Positions 22,440-33,800 of a DNA stretch of 64,000 nt are shown here, piece by piece; position 1 is the stretch's first letter; each line of letters starts with the position of its first letter. The DNA is from Leptodactylus fallax (lineage: Eukaryota; Chordata; Amphibia; Anura; Leptodactylidae): positions 1,550,001-1,614,000 of the forward strand of contig CAMRHE010000077.1 of assembly GCA_947044405.1 (NCBI GenBank). The letters are read 5' to 3'. Under the pieces are notes generated by a model. That model worked only from the letters and a program-made list of their open reading frames with translations. It ran no database searches and had not been told where the DNA came from. The translations under genes and the position numbers were made by a program.

Positions 22440-22760
22440 TGCCAAACTTGAAATGGCTGTATCTCCGGTTTTATACAACCTGTTTTTTGGTATCAAATGA
22501 AAGCTGAGATTTCAGTACTAGTTAAAAACACAGTCAGAAATGTGATTTGTATATGCGGTATGAACTGCTGCATATGAAGTTCAAATTTCCGACTGTGATT
22601 TTAACTAGTAATATCTCTGGTTATTTTATAACTAATATCGCAGTCTTTGCAGATTTTTGGAGAATCTCAGCTTTCATGTGATACTAAAACCATTTTTTTA
22701 GGTGGTATAAAACTGGAGATACAGCCATTTATAGTGACTATCCCCCCTTTGGCTCATGCT
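22440..22760. repeat. Foldback upstream of MPP4 coding exon
   Basis: AAATGGCTGTATCTCCGGTT...ATGAAAGCTGAGATT on the left is inverted as AATCTCAGCTTTCATGTGAT...AACTGGAGATACAGCCATTT on the right, and inner arms ACTAGTTAAAAACACAGTC and GACTGTGATTTTAACTAGT also pair. Likely a MITE. It sits between the MPP4 exon at 22171 and the Tc1-like element at 22770. Confidence 0.8.
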
Positions 22761-22769
22761 AGAGCTCTA

Positions 22770-24336
22770 CAGTCATGGCCAAAAGTTTTGAGAATGATAC
22801 AAATATTAATTTTTACAAAGTCTACTGCTTCAGTTGTTCTAATGGCAATTTGCATATACTCCAGAATGTTATAAAGAGTGATCAGCTTAACAGCAATTAC
22901 TTGCAAAGTCAATATTTGCCTAGAAAATGAACTTTATCCCCCAAAACACATTTCAACATCATTGCAGCCCTGCCTTAAAAGGACCACCTAACATCGTTTC
23001 AGTGATTGCTCCATTAACACAGGTGTGGGTGTTGATGAGGACAGGGCTGGAGATCAATCTGTCATGATTAAGTAAGAATGACACCACTGGACACTTTAAA
23101 AGGAGGCTGGTGCTTGCCATCATTGTTTCTCTTCTGTTAACCATGGTTATCTCTAAAATAACACGTGCAGTCATCATTGCACTGCACAAAAATGGCCTAA
23201 CTGGGAAGAGTATTGCAGCTAGAAAGATTGCACCTCAGTCAACAATCTATCGCATCATCAAGAACTTCAAGGAGAGAGGTTCCATTGGTGCCAAAAAGGC
23301 TCCAGGGCGCCCAAGAAAGACCAGCAAGCGGCAGGACCGTCTCTTAAAAGTGTTTCAGCTGCGGGATCGGGCTACCAGCAGTGCAGAGCTTGCTGAGGAA
23401 TGGCAGCAGGCAGGTGTGAGTGCATCTGCACGCACTGTGAGGCGGAGACTCTTGGAGCAAGGCCTGGTCTCAAGGAGGGCAGCAAAGAAGCCACTTCTCT
23501 CCAGAAAAAACATCAGGGACAGACTGATATTCTGCAAAAGGTACAGGGAGTGGACTGCTGAGGACTGGGGTAAAGTCATTTTCTCTGATGAATCCCCTTT
23601 TCGATTGTTTGGAACATCTGGAAAACAGCTTATTGGGAGAAGAAGAGGTGAGCGCTACCACCAGTCTTGTCTCATGCCAACTGTAAAGCATCCTGAAACC
23701 ATTCATGTGTGGGGTTGCTTCTCAGCCAAGGGAATCGGCTCTCTCACAGTCTTGCCTAAAAACACAGCCATGAATAAAGAATGGTACCAGAATGTCCTCC
23801 AAGAGCAACTTCTCCCAACCGTCCAAGAGCAGTTTGGCGCTCAACAATGCCTTTTCCAGCATGATAGAGCACCTTGCCATAAAGCAAAGGTGATAACTAA
23901 ATGGCTCAGGGAACAAAACATAGAGATTTTGGGTCCATGGCCTGGAAACTCCCCAGATCTTAATCCCATTGAGAACTTGTGGTCAATCATCAAGAGACGG
24001 GTGGACAAACAAAAACCAACAAATTCAGACAAAATTAAAGCATTGATTCTGCAAGAATGGACTGCTATCAGTCAGGATTTGGTCCAGAAGTTGATTGAGA
24101 GCATGCCAGGGAGAATTGCAGAGGTCCTGAAGAAGAAGGGTCAACACTGCAAATATTGACTTGCTGCATTAACTCATTCTAACTGTCAATATAAGCTTCT
24201 GTTACTCATAATATGAATGCAATTATATTTCTGTATGTGATAAAAACATCTGACAAACACACATAAAAACCAGAGGGCAGCAGATCATGTGAAAATATAA
24301 TATTTGTGTCATTCTCAAAACTTTTGGCCATGACTG
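22770..24336 (+). mobile_element. Tc1/mariner element, DD35E family, copy 2, apparently intact
   Basis: 1567 bp with terminal repeats CAGTCATGGCCAAAAGTTTT at both ends and TA outside each (22768-22769 and 24337-24338). It carries one full transposase ORF. The sibling at 675-2242 differs at few positions. It lies about 600 bp upstream of the first recognised MPP4 coding exon, in opposite orientation. Confidence 0.97.
23143..24159 (+). CDS. Tc1/mariner transposase, full-length, DD35E
   Basis: 338 residues from ATG 23143 (an in-frame ATG at 23110 would add 11 hydrophobic residues and is less likely, since [20 protein letters not shown] is the expected N-terminus of the helix-turn-helix). Residues 1-110 hold the DNA-binding part with the GRPRKT hook (AT-hook-like). 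The catalytic triad is D149 (FSDESPF), D241 (QHDRAPCHK) and E277 (NPIENLW). There are 35 residues between the second Asp and the Glu, so the spacing is DD35E and not the DD34E of Tc1 or Sleeping Beauty. It catalyses cut-and-paste transposition into TA. The residue after D241 is Arg, where the sibling copy has Gly. All residues look complete; activity is untested. Confidence 0.95.
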   Translation: MVISKITRAVIIALHKNGLTGKSIAARKIAPQSTIYRIIKNFKERGSIGAKKAPGRPRKTSKRQDRLLKVFQLRDRATSSAELAEEWQQAGVSASARTVRRRLLEQGLVSRRAAKKPLLSRKNIRDRLIFCKRYREWTAEDWGKVIFSDESPFRLFGTSGKQLIGRRRGERYHQSCLMPTVKHPETIHVWGCFSAKGIGSLTVLPKNTAMNKEWYQNVLQEQLLPTVQEQFGAQQCLFQHDRAPCHKAKVITKWLREQNIEILGPWPGNSPDLNPIENLWSIIKRRVDKQKPTNSDKIKALILQEWTAISQDLVQKLIESMPGRIAEVLKKKGQHCKY

Positions 24337-27300
24337 TACATACTTCCAATACAAATGTATATGAATTTTCCTGGTAACAGCTCAGTTAGAGGGATGGTAG
24401 GGAGCATTTTAGAGGCTGTTTTCTATTAAAAGGAAGTTAGGTAGGTTAATTAAGAATATTACTAAATGTTCACCCCCGACACAATAGCAAAAATGAATGA
24501 ATGAATAAATAAATAAATAAAATCAATAAATATATATAATGGGAGTTATACTTTAACTGTATAGTAGCTTTTATTGTTATCATTGTATAAGGGCCCCTTA
24601 GTCCCAATAAACCCAATCCCTGCAATGTAGTCGTGGCTTGTGTGGGAAACATTGTAGTAGGACAAATTGTCAACCAGAAAACACACAATTGTTGCACAGA
24701 ACTGGTTATTTTAGAATATATCAGCATAAGAGGAGCATCAAGCATACTGTGGTCCCTCACAAGGGCAAGTCTTTTAGTGTCCTTTTAACCTGGTCAATAT
24801 ATCACTCACTGTGGCTCATGAACACAAGGAACACAATTGTCCACACCTCCTGTGACAAGCAAAGTTACACGTCGGCAACACTATGGCATAATTCAGAAAG
24901 TGCAGGACAGACATCCATAAAATGGAGCAAAGTTTTTCAGCATTCAAAGCGAGACATGGGAGGCAACTTAGGTAGATCAGCAAAGAATTACATGGCTGTA
25001 GTGGTTCAGCTTGCTAGTTCATGGATTACACAGTGGCTGCCCTTCAGAAGACGTGACAATACACCATCAGACCCGACCTGACAAAGTGGTGCACAGGCGG
25101 CTCCTGGGTTTATGCAGGTTGAGACACTTTGGGTATCCACTGCTCCCTTTTAGATGAACTTGCAAGTGATATATTTTTCCCCCCAGACAATCTCTTTAAC
25201 AATATTAAAGCTTTTGACAATCTCCACTTTTTAAAAGGGTCCCAGCAGGTGTAATTTGTAACATACAGCTAACATACATGCAAACACCAATCACAGAAAT
25301 TTAATCCCATTAGATGCTGCAGTCAATAGCAACTGCAATATCTTAGGGGTTTGTGAGTATCACTGTCATACCTAATGAAGGTCCCCTCATTGGCCCAATA
25401 GGATAACCTGTATATTAGGGTCTGAAACAGTGAATGCTGTAAAAAATGAAAAAATCCCAGAATTCCTGTGTTTTTGTAATACATTCTTCAAAAAAAAAAA
25501 AAAAAAAATGAAATAAAGAAATTAAAAATTTAAACATACCTTTTATAACTACAGCTCATCCCAGTAAAATAAGCCCTCACAAAGCTCTGCAAAAACATAA
25601 CAGGTTTGGTTCTCAGAATGAAGTGACACAAACAAGGGTTGTATTGTGGAAAATTAAAAATAAAATTGGTGTTGCCATAATCATAATGATCTGTAGAATA
25701 AAGGTAACATTATTTATTATACACTCTGTATTAGTACAAAATTTATAATGAAAAATGGTGAAATTGCTGTTATTTTCCCATTCCGATCAGAACAAACTAA
25801 CAAAACCTTAGCAATAAATGACATGTTTCCCAAAATGGTACCACAGAAAAATACAAAGCTCTGGATTTGTAGTATGCAAAAATACTATGTCCTTAAGGTG
25901 TTAACTAATATGAATATCCTTTACATATTAGGGGATCACAAGTGCAAACCAAAGCTAGAAAAGGAAAATCTTGGTTCACCTAAATTCTCCAATACCCATG
26001 ATCCTTTCTGTAAATGAACTGAACCTTTTACAGTAAGCTACAAAGCACTACATACTACTGACCCCACATCCCATATGACATCAGCAGCTTTATTAGCACC
26101 TACTGCAAAGATGACTTTAGCTAGGAAAATCTTAATCACTGTTCCTGCTCTTTCCTAAGAAGGGTAAATCTCCTTAACATTTAATGTTATTTACAATAGT
26201 TACTACAGAACACGAGTGACCTCCCAACCCCAGATCTGAAGGTGGAAATCTGTTCCTTGTATCTTCATGTTCTTATATGTACTGTATTTGCAAGTATTAT
26301 TTGTACACCACTGTGGATTATGTTGATGCCATGTGCATAGTACATAGTAAAATTAAATTATTTACTGAATTACCGGTAATAAACTTCCTCTTGAAGCTTT
26401 AATAGGCACTGACATTACCAAACTTTGCATAAATCAATAGCACAGCCAATGGAATGCAGTCACATGACTCAGATTACACATGTATATAGAAGTCTATAGA
26501 GAGGGGAAGAGGAGGAGGGAATGGTAGCAGCAGAAACACAGGCTTACTCTAATACTGGGGCTAAATAGGAGCTACCAGTCATAACCAAAGTGCTTTATTC
26601 ATATCAGTACAGGTCAATACTTCTCTGTATATGTCCTACATTGTCCTAGAGCTGTTCCTGAGTGAAAATTAGCCAATTCTGGGCAACATTGGGGGGGGGG
26701 GCTATTATCAAGACTGTTATTTATTTAGTATGCTGATCTTGATAATCCAAGTGCCTCCGGAGGATGCAGATGATTTATGAAAAGGCATATGCATCCTCCA
26801 GCAGGGCCGTGTTCCTGCTTTGAAATCTATGCCGGCATTTCTGCAGGTAAACTGACAAAAATAATCATAAATCTCCCTGAGCGGGTGGTCCCACCCACAT
26901 CATGCCCCCTCACCACACACCCTTTCAGGAAAGTGTTGAGGGCAGTAAATGTGACTCGGACCAGGCAAGCAATACAGCACTACCGCCCATGCACCGAGAA
27001 TATGAGCAGTGGTGAGATTACAGTAGGTATACACTGTTTGATCCTGTCAATCAGAGGAAGGAGCGAGGAACGGAGAGGGCTCGGAACGGTGACAGGCTTA
27101 CCCCTTTGGAGCAATGGCAAAGCCCTTTTTGTTCTATAGAGCTCATTTGCATTTTGAGAAAAATGGTGGTACCTTGGTAATTCACAAGGGAAAAACACCT
27201 CTTGATTCAGGTAACCTTAACCTATTGTTTTGCAGGACTGGTTTGATATACTGGGTTTGGAGACCACCTAAGTTCACACCACTGTTCAATGTCCATTGTC

Positions 27301-28295
27301 AGAGGATCAGAGAAATGGACAGACAAATTTCCCTTATTAACAAATACAAAGGGAACTCTTTCCATTTGTATCCATCCTAATTCTCTTCAGCCGGACTGTT
27401 GGAACGTCTAGTGATCAGATACTTATCCCCTTTCATTGATCGTAGAAAATATAATACATGAGTGGGTTTCCCAGTTATAAATAGAGCAATAGTGCACATG
27501 CATGACCACCACTCAATTCACTAATATGGGACTGTCTGAGCACAGAGCTTTATCAATCCTCTGGAAACGAACTGAGCAGTGGTTGTGCATATACAGTACA
27601 CTACTGATGTATCTACAAAGGGGACTCTAGAACCCCTCTTTTCAAGATACCTGGGGAGCAGTCGGACCACCCACTGACCCTGAGGATAGGTGATAAGTGT
27701 TGTTCATGGGAATCTCCTTTAACATTTTAAGTTCTTCAACTACAGCAATATATTTTATATGATTTTTTTTTTTTCAGAGCCAATGCTTTTTCATGGACAG
27801 AATAATGCAACCTGTAGCAGAAAATCCAAACCTTACATCAGTAACCCAAAGTCAGTATTTATTTATTTTCTATAGGGTTTAAGCTATTCTGTGGTGCTGT
27901 ACCAGGGTTGTCACTCATTTCAGTTTTTGTCCCTAATGGGGCTTAGAAACTAACACCATTGGTCCAATTTTAAAGATTTTTTTGGCATGTAGATGAAAAC
28001 CATGCAAATACAGCCCTTTGTGGCTCTAATGGTCTCCTGTCGCTCAACAGGGGAAGTATGGGGTTGGAGAGGGAATTCAGGACACTACCACCCCTCCAGA
28101 CACTTAACGTCTGTGAGTAAGTAAAACTTTTCCCAGTTATGTAAGAAGCACGAGTGACAACATAGATATCTCTAAACTTGTAGTTGACCCCATGCGCACA
28201 ACTATAGGGTCCACGGATGGTATTTGTGTGCTGTCCATATTTTTCATGGACTATCAATAGAATAGAAGAGATGAAGCTGCAAAAATGTACAAAAG
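24337..28295. other. Intergenic, no gene seen
   Basis: Region upstream of the Tc1-like element toward the LINE. It holds A-rich runs (about 25491-25508), a G run (26691-26701) and a foldback-arm relic at 27010-27260. ORFs are short and without recognisable domains. A 5' noncoding MPP4 exon may hide here but cannot be picked out. Confidence 0.6.
27010..27260. repeat. Arm of a MITE related to 19573-19903
   Basis: GCTCATTTGCATTTTGAGAAA and TTCAGGTAACCTTAACCTAT parallel the right half of the element at 19573-19903 (CTCATTTGCATATTGACAAA, TTCAGGTGACCCTAACCTAT). Confidence 0.55.
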
Positions 28296-28984
28296 GGGGG
28301 GGGGGGCTAGCGCGCGACATGGACGGTCGCATGTGAGCGGAGCTCCGGCTAGAGCCGCTCATCCATCCTGAAATCCATCCTTGCTTACCGGTGCCCGGGT
28401 TCGCTGTCCGCTGGAACGCACTTCTGAGGCCCTCCTCCTGGTTCCAGAGCTCCCGTTCTGCCGGTGTCCTTCTCCGTTGGGTAGTAGTCGGTGATCGCTA
28501 CACGTGGCCGGCGGCCATACACTCCCACCGCCGCTGCCGGAGCCGCTCTGTCCCGCGCTGCTGTGGCCTGGAGCTGGGGTGGAGCTGCCGTTCTGGGGCT
28601 GCGCTCGTGGGCCGGCCTGGGCTGTGCAGGCACCGCTGGGGCCGCTGGTCCTGCTGGCACCCGGACGGCGGTCTCCCCTCTCTCCACGTGGCGGGCGGCC
28701 ATTTTAACCCTGACCGGTTTGGCCATCTGCTGATGAGGGGGCGCTGAGTCTGGCGTTCCTGGCGAGCTGAGCCTATCTCTGACGGTTCCTTCTATCCCTG
28801 CCTGGAAGTTTGGGAGCCGGCATTCCTCTCTCCTGCTTGCTGCTGGGCACGATAGGACCATCCCCTGGCTCCTCTGGGCAGTAGTGCAAGGCAATATCTG
28901 TGGCAGCCATCAACTGTCTCTGACCCATTGAAGGTGTGTGCCTCTGTACGATTTATCGTCTTGCTGACTGCTTCTCTGGAAGGC

Positions 28985-29400
28985 TTTACTTATAATCCAA
29001 TGACGGTTGCTGTATGTGCTACTGGACTGTTGAGTTACCATCTGTCCTCCTCTAGTTCCTCCTGGCAATCTATCTACTCCATCACTTCGCTACTGGCCTT
29101 CTTGGAGGCCTTACTTATAATCCAGTGACTGTTGCTATCGGCACTATTGGATCGCTGAGTTGTCATCCGTTCCCTCTTAGTTCCTCCTGGCAATCTATTT
29201 ATTTCATTACTCTGCTGACGGCTCTCTCTTGGAGACATCGCTCATAATCCAGAGTCTGTTGCCATCGATACTATTGGACTGTTGAGTTACTGTCTGTCCT
29301 CGGCTGGCTTATTGGCCCTTGTGGCCTGACATAGAGGCTCCTACTGTGCAACTGCTATTAGCCAGAGACCTTGTCTATAATCCTCTGGGGCCGGCCCGGT
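28985..29400 (+). promoter_or_regulatory. Tandem monomers in the LINE 5' region
   Basis: The marker TATAATCC recurs at 28991, 29116, 29243 (as CATAATCC) and 29376, spaced 125, 127 and 133 bp, and each unit repeats the order TATAATCC, GTTGCTATCG-like, ACTATTGGACTGTTGAGTT-like, TTCCTCCTGGCAATCTAT. Monomer arrays at the 5' end serve as promoters in mouse L1; that role here is inference. Confidence 0.7.
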
Positions 29401-29480
29401 CTTGCTACCATCACACCTCCTCCTCTGCCAACATATCCACCCGTACGGAACGCAGGAAGAGCGGCCGCCGACTCTCTAAA

Positions 29481-30353
29481 ATGAGTCGCCCGCAATCAAC
29501 CTCTGTCTCTGATCGCCTGAGGGGGTTCTCCAGGGCAGCATCCTCTTCTACATCACCATCGCTTGAGGCAGCCTCTCCTGCCCTTCCAGAGGAGGACCCC
29601 GAGCCCACTTTAAAGCAAGTTACTGGACAGCTACTGGAGGCGATCCATGCCGGCACTTCCTCGCTGACCGGGAAAATTGAGGAGGTAAAAATCGACCTGG
29701 GCCTGCTCCGTCAGGACTTTCAGACCTTGCGAGGCAGGGTGTGTGAGGTGGAGGATCGGGTCTCTCAGGTAGAGGACACTGTTAACCCACTTCCTGCCAA
29801 ACTCCAGGAGCTGGAGAGAGCTGCAAGTTTGTGGACCCAGCGTGCGGATGACTTGGAGAATAGATTGCGACGAAACAACCTCCGTATCCTGGGCCTGCCG
29901 GAGCGGGCGGAGGGTGAAGATCCTCGGGCCTTTGTGGAGGGGTGGCTGAAAAATGTCCTGCCGGAGGCTCACTTCTCACCAATATTTGCAGTGGAACGGG
30001 CCCATAGGGTTCCGGCTAAACCGCCGCCTCAGGGCGCACCTCCTCGACCCTTGTTGGCCCGTCTGATTAACAGCACGGATCGGGATACGGCGTTGCGGGC
30101 TGCGCGCCAGGCCGGCGAGCTTAAGTACAACGGAGCAGCAGTGGCCATGTTTCCAGATTTCTCGGCGGCTCTCCAGAAGACCCGAGCATCCTTCGTGGCC
30201 GTTAAGAGGCGGTTGAGAGAAAAGGCTATACAATACTCCATGATTTACCCAGCACGTCTTCGGGTCGTCCATGACGGCAGGTCCCTTTTCTTTACTTCAC
30301 CGAGGGATGTGGAGGACTGGCTATCTCTTCTTCCTCGATCTCCGAGACGATGA
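29481..30353 (+). CDS. LINE ORF1 protein (RNA-binding chaperone)
   Basis: 290 residues from ATG 29481 (MSRPQSTSVSDRLRG). The frame is open further up to an ATG at 29319, but that stretch overlaps the last monomer of the 5' array, so the inner start is preferred. A serine/acidic N-terminus is followed by a heptad-rich coiled coil (LRQDFQTLRGRVCEVEDRVS) and an RRM-like and C-terminal domain (ENRLRRNNLRILGLPER, ERAHRVPAKPP, ARLRVVHDG). This layout is that of L1 ORF1p, which binds LINE RNA as a trimer. Intact. Confidence 0.85.
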   Translation: MSRPQSTSVSDRLRGFSRAASSSTSPSLEAASPALPEEDPEPTLKQVTGQLLEAIHAGTSSLTGKIEEVKIDLGLLRQDFQTLRGRVCEVEDRVSQVEDTVNPLPAKLQELERAASLWTQRADDLENRLRRNNLRILGLPERAEGEDPRAFVEGWLKNVLPEAHFSPIFAVERAHRVPAKPPPQGAPPRPLLARLINSTDRDTALRAARQAGELKYNGAAVAMFPDFSAALQKTRASFVAVKRRLREKAIQYSMIYPARLRVVHDGRSLFFTSPRDVEDWLSLLPRSPRR

Positions 30354-30857
30354 TCCTGACGGCGTGTGGTGAGAGGTCCGATCGGACCATACATAAGGAC
30401 TTATGTATTACGGGATGCTCTTGTTTATTGCATAAGTAGTTTATGAAAAGTGCGGTTCTGTTATTATAGTATCCTGTAGTCTTATAGTTACCTGGGCTGG
30501 CGACCCCCGGGGCGCCGGTGTATCTCATTTACTCATGTGAACCTGGCTCTGTTGAATAGTATATCTCCTAGCCTAGTGATTATCCATACCTTTAAGACAG
30601 TGCCCCGTATACCAACCACTTTGGGTGCACTTCTTCCCCCGTTAATTGTAGCCACGGTTAATTTAACAAATATTGTTTGTTTATGCCAGTAGTATGTCTC
30701 ACACCCTTTAGGGGTGTAATGGTTCATTTCGTTTGTATATTGTTCTTAGGTTGCTGCACACCACTTTGTGTCTCACTCAGCCACGCACTACACACTCATA
30801 GGCGGGTCACTTTTGGGGTCCTGAATTGCCATGATTACATTACACTCTTAGACGACC

Positions 30858-33800
30858 ATGGCGTCCTTTAGTGTACTATCTTGGAATGTGAGGGGCCTGG
30901 GTAGCCCACGAAAGAGGTCGTTGGTTTTCTCTCAGATTAGGAGGGCTGACCCACACCTCATATGCCTTCAGGAAACTCATTTGGTTCCAGATAATTCCAG
31001 GCGACTTCAGAAGCCATGGGTTCAGTGGGCGGCTCACTCTACACACACTTCCTATTCCAGGGGGGTGTCCATCTTGGTGCATCGTAGACTCAGGTGGGAG
31101 CCAGGCCTCATTGTAAGGGACCCCGAGGGACGATACGTTTTTGTCCAGGCCTGGGTTGACTCTGTCCTGTATGTTATCCTGGGTGTGTACTTGCCACCGG
31201 CGTCTGATCTTGCTGTGCTCCAGCAGGCTGCGCAGTTTGCGACCCGATTCCCTGGGGCTATTGCATTATGTTTGGGTGACTTTAACAAAGTTATGGATAT
31301 TGCATTGGATCGGTTCTCCGCGGAGCCAGGTTCCCCCTCTCTGCCTCGCCCTACTACAATGGCCGGAGTGATCCGTGAATTGGGGTGGTTGGATTTGTGG
31401 CGGGTCCGGTTTCCGGAGGCCCGCACCTTTTCCTGTCACTCTGCCAACAGACATACTCTGTCCAGGATTGACCATGCTTTTGGAAATACTAAAGCATATT
31501 CTTTGTTGCAGACCATATCCTATTTACCCAGGGCAGTGTCTGATCATTCCCCGTTGTTGGTCCAATTAAATAGTAGTACAGCTGCTAAGCCACGACAGGG
31601 TTGGCGAATCCACCCATTTTGGTTGAAACTATTTGTACCACATGATCGAATACCTGATCAACTTCAGACGTTTTTGACCATTAATTCCCCAAACACTTCT
31701 CCGCTCCTCTTATGGGAAACTATGAAGGCATATCTTAGGGGTTGTATTAAGTCCTCCATTTCCTTTGTAAAGAGGGAATCCTCGCTGTTGGAGACCACCT
31801 TGGCGACCCAGTGTGCCTCGCTCGAAGCCGCATACGTGGCTAATCCAACTGATGAGGCTAGGTCTCAATGGTTGCAGACGGGTAGACAATATCTGCATAT
31901 ACTGCATGACAAGGCACGTAGGTCTCTGTTTTTTAGCAAACAGAAGTTTTACGAACTCGGCAACCAGTCGAGCAGCTTTCTAGCTCAACTAATACATCAA
32001 AACACAGCCTCACCTGCCATACTACGAGTGCATTCAGAGACGGGGGAGGTACTGTCCAATAGCTTGGCCATTAGTGACAGATTTTATAGGTATTACAGTG
32101 AGTTATACCTCTCCAAGCTTAGAGTCACTGACGGAGAGCTTGCCACCTATTTGGGCTTGATCCCCCTTCCTACATTGTCAGAAGACCAACGTGAATTTTT
32201 AGATTCCCCTTTTACGCTAGAGGAGCTATCGGGTGCCCTGGCAGATATGGCAAGGGGCAAATCGCCGGGTCCGGACGGCATCCCGGTGGAGGTTTATGCC
32301 CAGTATGGGGGCCTGCTTCTCCCGGTGTTGCTTGACTGTTATAACGCTGCCTTTGTGGGTCCCAGTCTCCCGGAGTCCTTTTATGACGCCACCATTATCC
32401 TGTTACTTAAGCCCGACAAGGATCCGCTGGACTGTGGCTCATATAGGCCTATATCACTGCTTAATATAGATTATAAACTCCTTACTAAAATGTTGGCGAA
32501 AAGGCTAAATTCTGTTGTTCTCGACCTTGTCCATCCGGATCAGACAGGCTTTATGCCTGGAAAATCCACATCGGATAATCTTAGAAGGGCTCAGGTGATA
32601 ACTCAGATTGGGGCATCATCCTCACATGACTGGGCGATGGCTTCTTTAGATGCAACAAAGGCGTTCGACTCTGTCGAGTGGCCTTTTCTATTGCAGGTGT
32701 TGCGAGGATACGGATTTGGAGAGGGGTTTGTTACCTGGATTTCCCTTCTATACTGTTCCCCTAGAGCGGCACTGTCCATTAATGGCGCGTTGTCTTCCTA
32801 CTTTCCTTTGGGTAGGGGTACAAGACAAGGATGTCCATTGTCACCGCTACTGTTTGCTCTGGCGGTGGAACCCTTGGCAATACTGCTTCGGAATGACCCC
32901 ATATATAAAGGCATAGTGATAGGCACCCGGGAGGAGAGAACAGCACTATATGCCGATGACTTACTCCTGTTTATGAGCGACCCCTCCCGGTCTCTGCCCA
33001 GAGCCATGGCTATAATTGATGAATTTGGTAATTATTCTGGCCTACGGACCAATTGGGCTAAGTCCTCATACATGCATATTGGCCGTGCGTCAAGTGTAGC
33101 TGAGGGGAATGTGGTATGTGGATTGACTACAGTCTCAACCTGCAAATATCTGGGCATCTTTATATCTAGGGACCATAGGTGTTTTTTGGAACAGAACATC
33201 TTTCCGCTCATCTCGCACTTTAGGGTTAAGTTTAATCTTTGGGCTACACTGCCTTTGTCGGTGGCTGGTAGAATCAACCTAGTTAAAATGATAGTACTAC
33301 CCAAATGTCTATATGCTATAAGCCATTCTGCTGTGTCCGTGCCCCTTAGATTTTTTAAACAAATGGACTCCCTCATTATCTCCTTTATATGGGGAAACTC
33401 TAGATCTAAGCTTAGGTTGTCATCTCTACAACGACCGAAGCAGCTCGGGGGCACATCACTCCCTGATCTGTTTCTTTACTACCTAGCAGGACAGCTCCGT
33501 TTTATTAGGAAGTGGCTCTCATCTGATCCCCTACCGGGGTCCGAGGCACATCTGGCTCACCACCTGGGTCTGCATAATCTGTGGCCGGTGTTGGAACACC
33601 CGGCCTTGTTTAGGGGGAAATTGTTGCCCATCCATGCCCTGGCGGGACAGGTCTGGCGTCAGGCGAAAAAGGTGTCCACTTATTCTGATATACCTGCAGA
33701 GACCCCGCTTTGGCACAACCCTGGTCTGCCGACGTTATTTGCCCTGCCTGGCGCCCGGGCCTGGTCGCAGTATGGCGTGTCCTCTCTTAGTGACCTGTAC

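Noticed and set aside
24638..25081. 147-codon plus-strand ORF in the intergenic region
   Set aside because: No recognisable domain, no splice or promoter support, composition like random AT-rich DNA.
28385..28894. 169-codon antisense ORF, Ala/Pro/Arg-rich, and CpG-rich DNA that resembles a host promoter
   Set aside because: It lies in the GC-rich 5' region of the LINE; high GC alone gives open frames and the CpGs belong to the element.
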